Source: Hellea sp.
Lineage (GTDB): Bacteria > Pseudomonadota > Alphaproteobacteria > Caulobacterales > Maricaulaceae
DNA: 64,000 bases
Direction: 5' to 3'
Assembly: GCA_020631215.1 (NCBI GenBank)
Contig: JAHDHS010000004.1
Span: 59,166 to 123,165 of the forward strand
Shown here: piece after piece, positions 43,082 through 51,692 of the stretch
Position numbering within the stretch: position 1 is the first letter of the stretch
How the letters are laid out: each line of letters opens with the position of its first letter
The notes under the pieces: model-generated
What the model was told of the DNA's origin: nothing
Database searches by the model: none
What the model saw: only the letters and a program-made list of their open reading frames with translations
Translations under genes and position numbers: made by a program

Positions 43082-44565
43082 TCACTCCCCGCCTATTGTG
43101 ACCCGAAATTTGCTGTCATATTCGTCCTTGTATTGGGCGCAGGTTTCGGGGTCGTCGAGTTTGAAGTCTCTTGTAAAAATCACGGCGTCATAGGCCTGTT
43201 TGATTTGGTAGAAGCAACGTTCCTTGATGATTCTATCTTTTTCTGCGCATCCGTGGTGAAACGAATCTCGTTCCGCCCCGATAAATTTGATCCATTTTTG
43301 TGCGTTGCGGGCTTGGCGTGACGTGACCGAAATGTTCTGAAAGGCTTCTATCGCGGATTTGCGGGCCAGTGTAATTTCGGCGCGAGCCATTTCACCTTTT
43401 TCCATGTCGCATTTCAGCGGCTCCATCTTTTGCACCTGTTCGTAACGGCATGTGCCGATCAGCATCCAGGATTTACCCGCATCATAGCCGCGCGACATGG
43501 CCGTGCAGAAGACGGTTTCGGATTTATCGCATTGCCCTTCATTATAATAGGCTTCGCCCAAAGCCGCGTGAAGCTTGGCGCCGGATGAGCGCGAAGCCGC
43601 CTCCTCCAATACAGGGATCGCCTTTTTATATTCGCGGGCCTGACGATAGAGGGTGGAGAGCTGTTCAAGCGTTTCATTCGTGCGCGCGATGCGCCCGCCG
43701 CTCATCTCACGCTCCAAAATACGGGCGGCTTGGTAAGGCATGTCATAGAAACTGTAATATTGAACGATTTTCTTTAGGTCTTGTTCCGAGGTGAGCGCCC
43801 CGCCCAGATAGAGCATTTTGGTCACTTCAAAGGCATCACCTTCCCGCCCGCCCGCCGCGAGCATAGATGCCCAGCTATGCCAAAGCGTCTCGTCCTCCGG
43901 CCAGCGGGCAATCATCTGTTTAACGATATCGGCCTGCCGGGCTTGCATGCCGAGTTGGTTGTAAAGGAAGTTCATGAGGTCAAAATGTTTGCGCTCTTTC
44001 GGGCTTGCCTGCTCAAACCAAATTTCCGCCCATGGCAGGGCCTTGGCGTAATTATTGGATTGCACCCAAGCCTGAACCAATAAGTCGATATATGCCGGTT
44101 TGCGCTCGCCGCCGCCATTCAGATAAGCCTCCATCGCCTCTGCGCCTTTGGCATATTGCCCGTCCGCGATGAGCAGCTGCGCGATTTGAACCCTTAGATC
44201 CTCCGCTTCATTGGGCAGAAGCCCGCCCGCTTGAATGGCATTTTGTAGCGCCGCGATGGCCGGATCATATTGCTTTTGTTCATAATGGCTCATGGCCATC
44301 ATTTGATGGATTTGGGAGAGTTCATAAGCCGTCAGATTTTTGACGGCTAAGGCTTTGGCATAGCCTGACAAAGCCTCTGCGTGGCGGTCCTGATTGGTCA
44401 AGGCCAAAGCTTCATTCACGATGGCCCCGGCTTCACTGCCAAATTGGCGGGACGCCTCTTGCTGCGCGTGGGCGGCAGGCCCATAACCATTCCCATAGAA
44501 AGAATTGTCATCAGGCCGGAGAGTGTAATCCGTGCGGCTTTTCGGCGGAGGGCTAAGTTTTCCAT
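43082..44565 (-). pseudogene. TPR protein of the accessory TonB pair, apparent frameshift at the signal peptide
   Basis: TPR-repeat protein, paralogue of the gene at 46637-48121 (ERKHFDLMNFLYNQLGMQARQADIVKQMIARWPED, QYYSFYDMPYQAARILEREM, same C-terminal YDSKFRV). The track's start at 44581 gives an odd hydrophilic N terminus. In the next frame, an ATG at 44565 with GGAGG 5 bases upstream encodes a clear signal peptide (LSGLMTILSMGMVMG) that would join PAAHAQQ if one G were added in the GGG run at 44480-44482. So either the copy has lost export by a 1-base deletion or the base is a sequencing error. If repaired it is a periplasmic protein of the TonB complex. Confidence 0.7.
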
Positions 44566-44592
44566 GATGTCCTCCCTTCATGGTTTGGCGGT

Positions 44593-45309
44593 TTATTCCG
44601 GGATGATTTGCCCGCGTTCATCGGTCAGGTTGAAGCTGATCCGGGTTTTGACATCAGAGACAGACACCGCGAGGCCCTCTTCATATTGGGGGAGATATTT
44701 CCAGCCCTGCACCGCCTTGATTGATGGCCGCTCAAAATGCTTTTCCGTGCAATAGGTCGTCGTCACATTAAAGGGCCGGCCTTCGGGCGAGACGTCGAAC
44801 ATCATTTGGCAATGACCGGATTTGGTCGCGCGCATTGGCATTGGAGGCTCTGTTCGCAAGATAGGTTGATAGTCTTTGGTGATTTTGATCTCATTGACGC
44901 TGGCGACTTTTATCGTGGCCGGATCAAAGGGTGTGCCCCGCCACTCGACTATCACTGGCTCAACTATAACGTTCTCCGCAGCATCCTTTGGGATGGTCGG
45001 AGGCGGTGGAGGGGTTTCGACCTTTTTATAGGAATCGATCTCGGTGCGTTTTGGGCCAATGACAATATCATCCGGCATGGGGTTAATGGCAAACTCGCCG
45101 GTCTCCAAAGCGTCTTGGGCTTTATATTCCACCGCGATTAACGCCGTCATCGTGACCGCCAATCCGGTAGTCACAGCGAAGGCCAACACACCAATCCCCG
45201 GCCATTTCAAACCTCTGAAAAGCTTGCCGTTCTGTGATCCATCCGGGGCGTCCGTTTCATATGTGTGACCGAGGTCATCCCCACCGAAAATTCTATTTTC
45301 ATGGCTCAT
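44593..45309 (-). CDS. TonB-like protein, accessory copy
   Basis: A 238-residue TonB. A cytoplasmic start of about 40 residues longer than in the paralogue is followed by a single membrane helix (GVLAFAVTTGLAVTMTALIAV), a short proline segment (VETPPPPPTIP) and a C-terminal TonB domain (PPMPMRATKSGHCQMMFDVSPEGRPFNVTTTYCTEKHFERPSIKAVQGWKY). The two cysteines in the domain are shared with the paralogue at 48151. Coupled to the TPR gene 27 bases downstream. No exbB/exbD accompany this copy, so it would use those of the main operon. GGGAGG precedes the ATG. Confidence 0.85.
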   Translation of the reverse strand: MSHENRIFGGDDLGHTYETDAPDGSQNGKLFRGLKWPGIGVLAFAVTTGLAVTMTALIAVEYKAQDALETGEFAINPMPDDIVIGPKRTEIDSYKKVETPPPPPTIPKDAAENVIVEPVIVEWRGTPFDPATIKVASVNEIKITKDYQPILRTEPPMPMRATKSGHCQMMFDVSPEGRPFNVTTTYCTEKHFERPSIKAVQGWKYLPQYEEGLAVSVSDVKTRISFNLTDERGQIIPE

Positions 45310-45329
45310 TCTATCCTCCCTTGATTTAA

Positions 45330-45347
45330 GTTATGTTACAACATAAC
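45330..45347. promoter_or_regulatory. operator-like palindrome upstream of accessory tonB (Zur-like)
   Basis: GTTATGTT-AC-AACATAAC: two perfect 8-base arms with a 2-base spacer, 21 bases before the tonB ATG, a position suited to repression. Resembles alphaproteobacterial Zur/Fur-type boxes of the GTTAT...ATAAC class. Assignment to Zur is a guess from the pattern. Confidence 0.5.
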
Positions 45348-45405
45348 ATAATAATTGATGAAAGTCAATACATCAGCCACTTTGCCTATATTCCACGGCG
45401 TGCAT

Positions 45406-45573
45406 CTCCCCTTCTCCCATGGGGAGAAGGTGTCGCGAAGCGACGGATGAGGGGATATGACCTCGAGAGTCATGATAGTCTATCGAGGCTTGGAGCCCCT
45501 CACCCACAGGCACCTGTCGCGTCGCCGTTCCACTGGAACGGCTTTGGCTCCAGTCCCCATGGGAGAGGGGGGA
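45406..45573. repeat. dispersed palindromic repeat, copy C
   Basis: Starts CTCCCCTTCTCCCATGGGGAGAAGG and ends CCCCATGGGAGAGGGGG, with the internal GGATGAGGGGATATGA..TCGAGAGTCAT and TCGAGGCTTGGAGCCCCTCACCC blocks shared almost verbatim with copy D. It ends 7 bases from the stop codon of the basic proline-rich gene at 45581. Long hairpins at both ends could serve as a transcription terminator for genes on either side. Confidence 0.85.
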
Positions 45574-45580
45574 TTAATTT

Positions 45581-46285
45581 TTAAATCGGCGGGCGCTCTA
45601 TTGGCGGGGAATGGCCCGCAGGGGGATAGCCGGTATCGGACGGCGTAACGTACCCACTGCTCAAGGCAGGTCTGGGACTGATTTCATCCGGTGTGACTTC
45701 GAGCGGTAAGAACCGCATTTCATAGCGGCGGGTGATTTTGGGCTCATTAGAATTTGTGGGTGCCTTGGCTTTGCGCTTAGGCGGGGTTTCCATGGGGCCC
45801 GTCTTGATGGCGGCCAGTCTGTAATGGCCGGAGCGGTCTGTTTTGGGTTGCCATTTACAGGGGGTCTTACGCGGATAGGATTTCGTGGGTTTGGCAAAAT
45901 CCGGCATGGGGATATGGCTGTAAGCGGGTTTCACATTGCGGGCAGACAGCGCGACTTTGGCCTCGCGTCTGCGGCGTTCCCATTTCACCATAGCCATTTT
46001 CCCGCCCAGATCATATCTGACTTGCCTGCGTAAGTCGGGGTTATGTCTCAAAGCCTCCCGCCGTTCATATTGCGCGAAGCGGTAATTGATCCGCACCGTG
46101 CGGCGGATCATGCGCTGCATTTGCATGGCATAGCGCAAAGCCGCCTTCGCATCCCCCGCCGCCCCGTTCATCAGCCGCAAATAAGCCGCCGTGATGACAG
46201 ACAGCAGATGCGACACATATTCCGTCAGGGACGAATGATCCTCCTCTAACGCCCGATCGGGCGTGTTATGTAGCTCATTTTTCAC
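45581..46285 (-). CDS. orphan basic proline-rich protein, paralogue 1
   Basis: A 234-residue, strongly basic protein of no family known to me. A helical N-terminal third (LLSVITAAYLRLMNGAAGDAKAALRYAMQMQRMIRR) is followed by an Arg/Tyr-rich segment (RFAQYERREALRHNPDLRRQVRYDLGGKMAMVKWERRRREAK), the short motif RKTPCKWQPKTDRSGHYRLA and a Pro-rich tail ending PPI. It aligns along its length with 56159-56836. In both cases the stop codon abuts a copy of the dispersed repeat. No signal peptide. Confidence 0.75.
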   Translation of the reverse strand: MKNELHNTPDRALEEDHSSLTEYVSHLLSVITAAYLRLMNGAAGDAKAALRYAMQMQRMIRRTVRINYRFAQYERREALRHNPDLRRQVRYDLGGKMAMVKWERRRREAKVALSARNVKPAYSHIPMPDFAKPTKSYPRKTPCKWQPKTDRSGHYRLAAIKTGPMETPPKRKAKAPTNSNEPKITRRYEMRFLPLEVTPDEISPRPALSSGYVTPSDTGYPPAGHSPPIERPPI

Positions 46286-46584
46286 CTCATAACCCTTCCA
46301 TAGAATTTCAGGGTGAGGATTATTAAATGCACAAAGACATGATTTCAGACGGTTAGGGAGGTTAAATACAGGGATTATCCTGAACCAATCCTTCGAGTCC
46401 CATGTTCCCTCAATGAGGGAACATGCCTCAGGATGAGGGGATTGAAGAACTAAAATTTAAAGAACTCCTCACCCTGAGGAGCTGCCCATTTGTTTGCTCG
46501 CAAACAATTAGGCGACGTCTCGAAGGGTCGACGGGTCAATCACATACGGGATTACACCATCACAATTGAGCAAGTCCCAATAGC
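46286..46584. other. intergenic region with a second type of inverted repeat (about 46389-46530)
   Basis: Contains CCTTCGAG ... CCTCAGGATGAGG and, after about 30 bases, CCTCACCCTGAGG ... CTCGAAGGG, a bounded inverted-repeat unit of about 140 bases. It includes an internal palindrome GTTCCCTCAATGAGGGAAC. This motif family is common in alphaproteobacterial genomes as a MITE-like element. It is unrelated to repeats A-D. No coding potential seen. Confidence 0.6.
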
Positions 46585-46614
46585 AAACAGCCCGGCACTG
46601 CGTCCGGGCTGTTT
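46585..46614. terminator. hairpin terminator downstream of the TonB operon
   Basis: An 11-bp perfect stem (AAACAGCCCGG / CCGGGCTGTTT) around an 8-base loop, with T-rich sequence on the plus-strand side (TTTCGTTTTT) and a shorter T run on the minus side. It lies 22 bases beyond the stop of the last gene of the TonB operon. Confidence 0.7.
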
Positions 46615-46636
46615 CGTTTTTCATATGAAGAGCTAT

Positions 46637-48121
46637 TTATTCTTCGACGATTTTCACGCGGAACTTACTGTCATATTCAGTTTTAAATTGGGCGCATTCT
46701 TCGGGAATGATCAATTTACCAACAAAGACCTCTTCGGCATAAGCACCTTTGATTTTCTGGAAGCAGAGTTCTTTTTCAACCGTTTTCTCAAACTCGCAAC
46801 GACGATCAATAGAGGCGCGCTCTTCGCTGATGAACTTCACCCATTTCTTGGCATTGCGCCCCTCGCGGGAAGATGCCGGAACATTGTTAAAGGCCTCAAC
46901 AGCAGCTTGTCGGCTTTTCGTGATCGGAGCCGCATCTTTCTGCGCTTCGCTCATCTCGCAATTCAGGCGATCCTGCTTTTGCGTCATCTCATAACGACAT
47001 GTTGCAATCAGCATCCATGATTTACCGGCATCATAACCTTTATTGATGGCCTCACGGAACGCCTTCTCTGATTTTTGGCACTGGCCTTCATTGTAAAGCG
47101 CCTCACCCAGATCCGCATAAAGCTTGGCTTGGCCGGAACTACTCGCAGCGCTTTCCAGAATAGGAATAGCTTTTTCATATTCGCGCGCTTGACGATAGAG
47201 TGTTGATAGTTGAACCAGCTTATCTGAGCTGCGGGAGATACGCCCGGCCTTCATTTCACGGTCCAGAATCTGAGCCGCCTGAAATGGCATGTCATAGAAG
47301 CTGTAATATTGCACGACCTTCATCAAATCCTGTTCGGAATTCAATGCGCCGCCCAGATAAAGCATCTTGGTGACTTCAAAGGCTTCCTGTTCACGGCCAC
47401 CATTGGCCAGCATGGACGCCCAGGCATCCCAAAGGGTTTTATCTTCGGGCCAGCGTTTGATCATCTCTTTGACGATATCGGCCTGACGGCCCTTCATGCC
47501 CAGATTGTTGAACAGAAAGTTCATTAGGTCAAAATGCTTACGCTCTTTCGGATTGGCTCGGTTGAACCATTTTTGTGCCCAAGGAAGCGCCTTGCTGTAA
47601 TTTTCGGATTGAACCCAGGCTTGAGTCAACATCTCAACATATTGCGGCTTTTCCTGACCGCCGCGATTGAGGTGATTTTCAAGCATTTGCGCGCCTTGCG
47701 CATATGAACCATTGGCAATCAGAAGCTGCGCGATATTCACCCGCAGGCTATCGGCTTCATTCGGCATAAGACCGCCGGCATTGATCGAGTTTTCAAATGA
47801 GCTGATCGCCTGCCCATATTGATTTTGCTCGTAATAGCTCGCGCCCATCATTTGGTAGATTGTGGAGCGCTCATAGGCATTGAGCTCCGGCAGAGCGATC
47901 GCTTGGTTAAGCTTGCCCAAAGCCGCAGCATGTTGACCGCTATTAATGAACTGTAGCGCCTCATTCACGACCTCACCGGCTTTGGCGCCAAATTGGCGGC
48001 CTTCCTGTGCTTGCGCATGGGCGGTATTGTCAACCAATGGCGTAAAATCCACAGCCGCGAAAGCCAGCAGGCTGGCTCCCATTAAAGTGGCTAATTTCTG
48101 GCTTATGGCAAGTTTAGACAT
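46637..48121 (-). CDS. periplasmic TPR protein of the TonB2-type complex
   Basis: A 494-residue protein. Signal peptide ending in DNTAHAQA, then multiple TPR-like helical repeats (AALGKLNQAIALPELNAYERSTIYQMMGASYYEQNQYGQAISSFENSINAGG, ERKHFDLMNFLFNNLGMKGRQADIVKEMIKRWPEDKTLWDAWASML, AKLYADLGEALYNEGQCQKSEKAFREAI) and a C-terminal tail with several Cys. A TPR gene at the end of exbB-exbD-tonB operons is characteristic of the Vibrio/Shewanella TonB2 system. Last gene of the operon starting at 53339. Confidence 0.88.
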   Translation of the reverse strand: MSKLAISQKLATLMGASLLAFAAVDFTPLVDNTAHAQAQEGRQFGAKAGEVVNEALQFINSGQHAAALGKLNQAIALPELNAYERSTIYQMMGASYYEQNQYGQAISSFENSINAGGLMPNEADSLRVNIAQLLIANGSYAQGAQMLENHLNRGGQEKPQYVEMLTQAWVQSENYSKALPWAQKWFNRANPKERKHFDLMNFLFNNLGMKGRQADIVKEMIKRWPEDKTLWDAWASMLANGGREQEAFEVTKMLYLGGALNSEQDLMKVVQYYSFYDMPFQAAQILDREMKAGRISRSSDKLVQLSTLYRQAREYEKAIPILESAASSSGQAKLYADLGEALYNEGQCQKSEKAFREAINKGYDAGKSWMLIATCRYEMTQKQDRLNCEMSEAQKDAAPITKSRQAAVEAFNNVPASSREGRNAKKWVKFISEERASIDRRCEFEKTVEKELCFQKIKGAYAEEVFVGKLIIPEECAQFKTEYDSKFRVKIVEE

Positions 48122-48150
48122 GCTGTCGTCCTTTATAAATTGGCTGTGAC

Positions 48151-48780
48151 CTATTCAGGGATAATTTTACCGCGCTCATCTGTCAGGCGGAATGTGATCT
48201 TGGATTCAACGCCCGTCCGCGAGACAGAGCGGCCATCCACGATCTTTGGGTTATATTTCCACTTTTGAACGGATTTTGTCGCTGCGCGCTCAAACAGTTT
48301 TTGCGTGCAATATGTAGCTGTCACGTTGAAAGGCTGCCCTTCCGGTGACACGTCAAAACGCACACGGCAGTGACCTGATTTTTCAGCGCGGGGCGGCATG
48401 ATCGGCGGGATACGCACCAAAGGCTGCGCATCACGATCAGAGACCGCAATTTTGAAGTTCTGCTTGTCAATCTTGGGCGCTTCAAATTCAGGTATAGCGC
48501 CCTCAAGAGAGGCAATCCGCTCCGTCGGTTTATCGGCCTTCGCGCGTTCAATCATAGGCGGCGGCGGCGGCGTGACAACTTTTTTGACTTTGTCGACTTT
48601 GGTTTCACGCTGGATGACTTTGATGTCTTCCACTTTGGGATTAATCTCAAATGTACCAGTCTCAAGCTTTTCCTGAGGCTTAAATTCATCCGCAATCAAA
48701 AACCGCATCAGCATGAACAGAGCAATTGTTACAGCAGCCGCGACAGCCGCTCCAACAATAATACGTATAATGGAATTCAT
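48151..48780 (-). CDS. tonB: TonB energy-transducing protein
   Basis: A 209-residue TonB. Membrane anchor IIVGAAVAAAVTIALFMLMRFLI, a proline segment (VVTPPPPPMIERAK), then the TonB_C domain (PPIMPPRAEKSGHCRVRFDVSPEGQPFNVTATYCTQKLFERAATKSVQKWKYNPKIV). It passes proton-motive energy from ExbB/ExbD to outer-membrane receptors such as the Oar-type protein encoded nearby. Preceded by two exbD genes and followed by the TPR gene. Confidence 0.9.
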   Translation of the reverse strand: MNSIIRIIVGAAVAAAVTIALFMLMRFLIADEFKPQEKLETGTFEINPKVEDIKVIQRETKVDKVKKVVTPPPPPMIERAKADKPTERIASLEGAIPEFEAPKIDKQNFKIAVSDRDAQPLVRIPPIMPPRAEKSGHCRVRFDVSPEGQPFNVTATYCTQKLFERAATKSVQKWKYNPKIVDGRSVSRTGVESKITFRLTDERGKIIPE

Positions 48781-48803
48781 TTTATTACTCCTTCTACCTG
48801 CAA

Positions 48804-49199
48804 CTATTCAGTACCAACGCGGGTATTGACGCCCAAATCCTGCATAAGTTCTTGAACCGACATCACGATGCCAACCTCTGCGTCCTTATCCGCTTTGATG
48901 ATCGCTTCCGCCTTTGGGCTTTCATCCAGGATGGACTTCACGATAGGGCGAATTTCCTCGACAGCATAAGGCCGTTTGTCGATCCAAACTTCATTTTGCG
49001 CGTTCACCGCAATCAGAATGGACGGCTTCCAGGCTTTATCCTGTGTGGCCTCTGGCTGGAACGGGTCAATTCCCGGCGTTTTCACGAAAACCGATGTTAC
49101 GATAAAGAAGATAAGCAAAATAAAGACGACATCCAACATAGGTGTCATGTTCAGTTCTGTATCCTCATCAGGAATCGTTGTACGACTACGTCTGGCCAT
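48804..49199 (-). CDS. exbD: ExbD/TolR-family protein 2
   Basis: A 131-residue protein with a short cytoplasmic start, one membrane helix containing the essential Asp (ELNMTPMLDVVFILLIFFIVTSVFVKTP) and a periplasmic domain (EVWIDKRPYAVEEIRPIVKSIL, AEAIIKADKDAEVGIVMSVQELM). Together with the next ExbD it may form heterodimers in the ExbB channel. Confidence 0.92.
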   Translation of the reverse strand: MARRSRTTIPDEDTELNMTPMLDVVFILLIFFIVTSVFVKTPGIDPFQPEATQDKAWKPSILIAVNAQNEVWIDKRPYAVEEIRPIVKSILDESPKAEAIIKADKDAEVGIVMSVQELMQDLGVNTRVGTE

Positions 49200-49255
49200 A
49201 ATGTTACCTTATCACAATTTTCACAGAAACACAAATAGGAATAGCAGACGCCGCC

Positions 49256-49678
49256 CTAGGATTGCGTGTTTCGCAGAATTTCAATTTTAGAGTTAAGCCC
49301 TGACGAATCTAATCCGTCTTTAAGCTCAACCAATACGTTGTGTTGCGCTTTCTCATCCATTCGCAGGATAACCGCGGCCCCCGGCTTGTCCGCCAAGAGG
49401 CGTTCCACCGCGAGGGTGACACGGTCACAGCCCGTGCTGCGCCCATCTACTGAGCACTGATTGCGCCCATCCACATAGACCGTAATGGCCGGTGTATCAC
49501 TGGGCGGCGTATTCAAATCATCCGGCGGAGGCGGCGGCTGCGTTAAATCAATCGCGACCTCATCTAGGAAAGTTGCCGTGACGATGAAGAAGATGAGCAT
49601 GATAAACACGATGTCGAGCATCGGGGTCATATCAATTTCGGCTTCATCGGCCTGAGAGTTTCTACGTCCACGTCTCAT
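49256..49678 (-). CDS. exbD: ExbD/TolR-family protein 1
   Basis: A 140-residue ExbD with membrane helix EIDMTPMLDIVFIMLIFFIVTATFLDEV carrying the essential Asp, a proline-rich linker (LTQPPPPPDDLNTPP) and a periplasmic domain. The two ExbD genes share little outside the helix, so they are anciently diverged rather than a recent duplication. Confidence 0.92.
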   Translation of the reverse strand: MRRGRRNSQADEAEIDMTPMLDIVFIMLIFFIVTATFLDEVAIDLTQPPPPPDDLNTPPSDTPAITVYVDGRNQCSVDGRSTGCDRVTLAVERLLADKPGAAVILRMDEKAQHNVLVELKDGLDSSGLNSKIEILRNTQS

Positions 49679-49699
49679 AATCTTACCTCTTTCGCGCTT

Positions 49700-50212
49700 T
49701 TAGTGTTGCAGATCATCCGCGAATCTTTGCGTTTCGCGGGCGCTCCAGCGCGGGAGTACAGTTGAAAAATACAGACCTGACAGCGCAACCAACATTCCGG
49801 CCATGGTCGGAATTGTGGCCCGGAAAACACCTTCCGCCATCAATCTGGCGTTCGATGATCCTGACAAAGCCATCACATCAAAGACCTGAATCATGCCTGT
49901 CACAGTGCCCAGCAGGCCGAGAAGCGGAGCCAAGGCCACCAATGTCTTGATGATGCCGACATTGGAGTCTGTGCGTTCTTTGACCTGGCTGATCATTTCA
50001 TCCCGGATGGCATGTGCCCGCCAGGAGTCTTTGTCTGCGCGGGCGTCCCACTCCGCCACAAGCCGGGCTTTCATCGGCTTGTGAGCAAAGAAATAATAGG
50101 CCAGCCGCTCCAGAATAAAGGTCCAGAGAAAGAATGTCAGAACCATAATTCCGATCAGAACATTTCCGCCTTGCGACAGAAATTCCTGTAGACCGTTAAA
50201 TACATTGGTCAT
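49700..50212 (-). CDS. exbB: ExbB/TolQ-family proton channel protein
   Basis: A 170-residue MotA/TolQ/ExbB protein with three membrane segments (NVLIGIMVLTFFLWTFILERLAYYFF, TLVALAPLLGLLGTVTGMIQVFDVMALSG, GVFRATIPTMAGMLVALSGLYFSTV). The LLGLLGTVTGMI and ATIPTMAGMLVA motifs carry the channel Thr residues. Short form without periplasmic extension, normal for TonB2 ExbB. Confidence 0.92.
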   Translation of the reverse strand: MTNVFNGLQEFLSQGGNVLIGIMVLTFFLWTFILERLAYYFFAHKPMKARLVAEWDARADKDSWRAHAIRDEMISQVKERTDSNVGIIKTLVALAPLLGLLGTVTGMIQVFDVMALSGSSNARLMAEGVFRATIPTMAGMLVALSGLYFSTVLPRWSARETQRFADDLQH

Positions 50213-50255
50213 CGTGAATTACCTCCTGCAATCAGATTAGCCAGCTCAGGCGTCA

Positions 50256-51674
50256 TTAGACGCCTGTGCCTTTTGTTTCGACGTGGCGTGCCACGATACC
50301 GGCTGATTGCTCTTCCAGCGTGCCCTGAATAGAGCGGGCCAGAGACGAACAGAAGCTGTGCAGGATAAGCAGCGGGATAGCCGCAACCAGACCCAACATT
50401 GTGGTCACCAGAGCTTCGGAAATACCACCGGCCATTAGCTGGGGATCGCCTGTTCCGTAGATCATCATGGCTTGGAAGGTTTTAATCATACCTGTCACTG
50501 TACCCAAGAGACCCAGTAGCGGTGCGATACCAGCCAAGAGTTTCAGTAGGTTCAGACCCAATTCAAATTTCGGAGATTCGCGCAAGATGGCTTCGTCCAG
50601 TTTCAATTCAACTGTATCAGCATCCTTATTAGCCGCGCCTTCATAAGCCATCATCACACGGCCCAGAGGGTTAGACTTGGAAGGTTGTGCTTTACGCTTT
50701 TGACCGCCAACGGCCATCTTCGTCATGAACAAACGGATCAGGTTCAGAACACCTAACAAGATCCCGATACCCGCCAACCACAGAATGATCAGACCGATTG
50801 TACCGCCGTGACCTTTTCTGAATGTCAGAGGGTTACCAAAACGCTCAACCGCTGTCGGGACACGCTCAAATGATTTTAGAAGCTCGCCGCGAGTCGGATC
50901 AATCGGCGCATAAACAATGCCGCCGGAAGATTTTGCAACGCTGCTTGCTGCGCTGGAAATCTGACCACCAGGCTGCTTTGGCAGCTTTGCCAGCAAAATG
51001 CCGCTGCTATTCTCTTCTGATGGGGCGCTATAGCCGAGGAAATCAGCAGAATCCGCTGTGAAAATCGAGAATGGACCGACGCGGGTCACAGATTGCTCCG
51101 CACCGTCATTCACATTGGCAACAGGCGCGCTAAAAGTTGCGACCTGACGCTGGGCTTTGATTTCCTGCAGCATCGTTTGATAGATCGCGCTCAGATCATC
51201 AGAGCTCGGCAGAGCTTTTGATTCTGCAACGCGTCCTAAAACTTCTGTCCGTGTCGGATATTGCGCTGTGATAAGCGAGTTATCCAAAAGCGCCTTAAAT
51301 TCACCGGCCTTTGAACGGGCCAGACCAAACACTTCACCAAAGTCACCTTGTGCTGCGCGCAATTCACCTTCGAGCCGGTCAATGGTCCGGCGATTCGCTG
51401 AGAAAGAGCTCTCAACACTGGAGGCTTTACGCTCAAGCGTCGCCAATTCACCGCGGGCTTGATTTAGCAAACCCTGCTGTTCATTGGCCCGCGCGCGGAA
51501 GCGCGCTTCGCGCTCACGGTTTTCGGCTTCAGTTTTAGCCGCATCCTGACGCACCTTGTTTAAAAGATCCGAGACAGATGTGATTTGTGCACTCGCCGGA
51601 ACGGCAGAGAACATAACAGCTGAGGCGACAACAGCCGTCGCAGCTTTGGTGAAAATTTTCATAGTCTTACTCAT
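50256..51674 (-). CDS. TtpC-like MotA/TolQ/ExbB protein with long periplasmic domain
   Basis: A 472-residue protein. Signal peptide (AVVASAVMFSAVPASAQ), a long periplasmic coiled coil (EAENREREARFRARANEQQGLLNQARGELATLERKASSVE), a periplasmic domain, then the MotA/TolQ/ExbB module (GTIGLIILWLAGIGILLGVLNLIRLF ... LLGLLGTVTGMIKTFQAMM ... EALVTTMLGLVAAIPLLILH). This layout is that of TtpC, the extra subunit of Vibrio TonB2 systems that completes the energy chain with ExbB2/ExbD2/TonB2. Confidence 0.9.
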   Translation of the reverse strand: MSKTMKIFTKAATAVVASAVMFSAVPASAQITSVSDLLNKVRQDAAKTEAENREREARFRARANEQQGLLNQARGELATLERKASSVESSFSANRRTIDRLEGELRAAQGDFGEVFGLARSKAGEFKALLDNSLITAQYPTRTEVLGRVAESKALPSSDDLSAIYQTMLQEIKAQRQVATFSAPVANVNDGAEQSVTRVGPFSIFTADSADFLGYSAPSEENSSGILLAKLPKQPGGQISSAASSVAKSSGGIVYAPIDPTRGELLKSFERVPTAVERFGNPLTFRKGHGGTIGLIILWLAGIGILLGVLNLIRLFMTKMAVGGQKRKAQPSKSNPLGRVMMAYEGAANKDADTVELKLDEAILRESPKFELGLNLLKLLAGIAPLLGLLGTVTGMIKTFQAMMIYGTGDPQLMAGGISEALVTTMLGLVAAIPLLILHSFCSSLARSIQGTLEEQSAGIVARHVETKGTGV

Positions 51675-51692
51675 GATTAATTATCCCTACCT

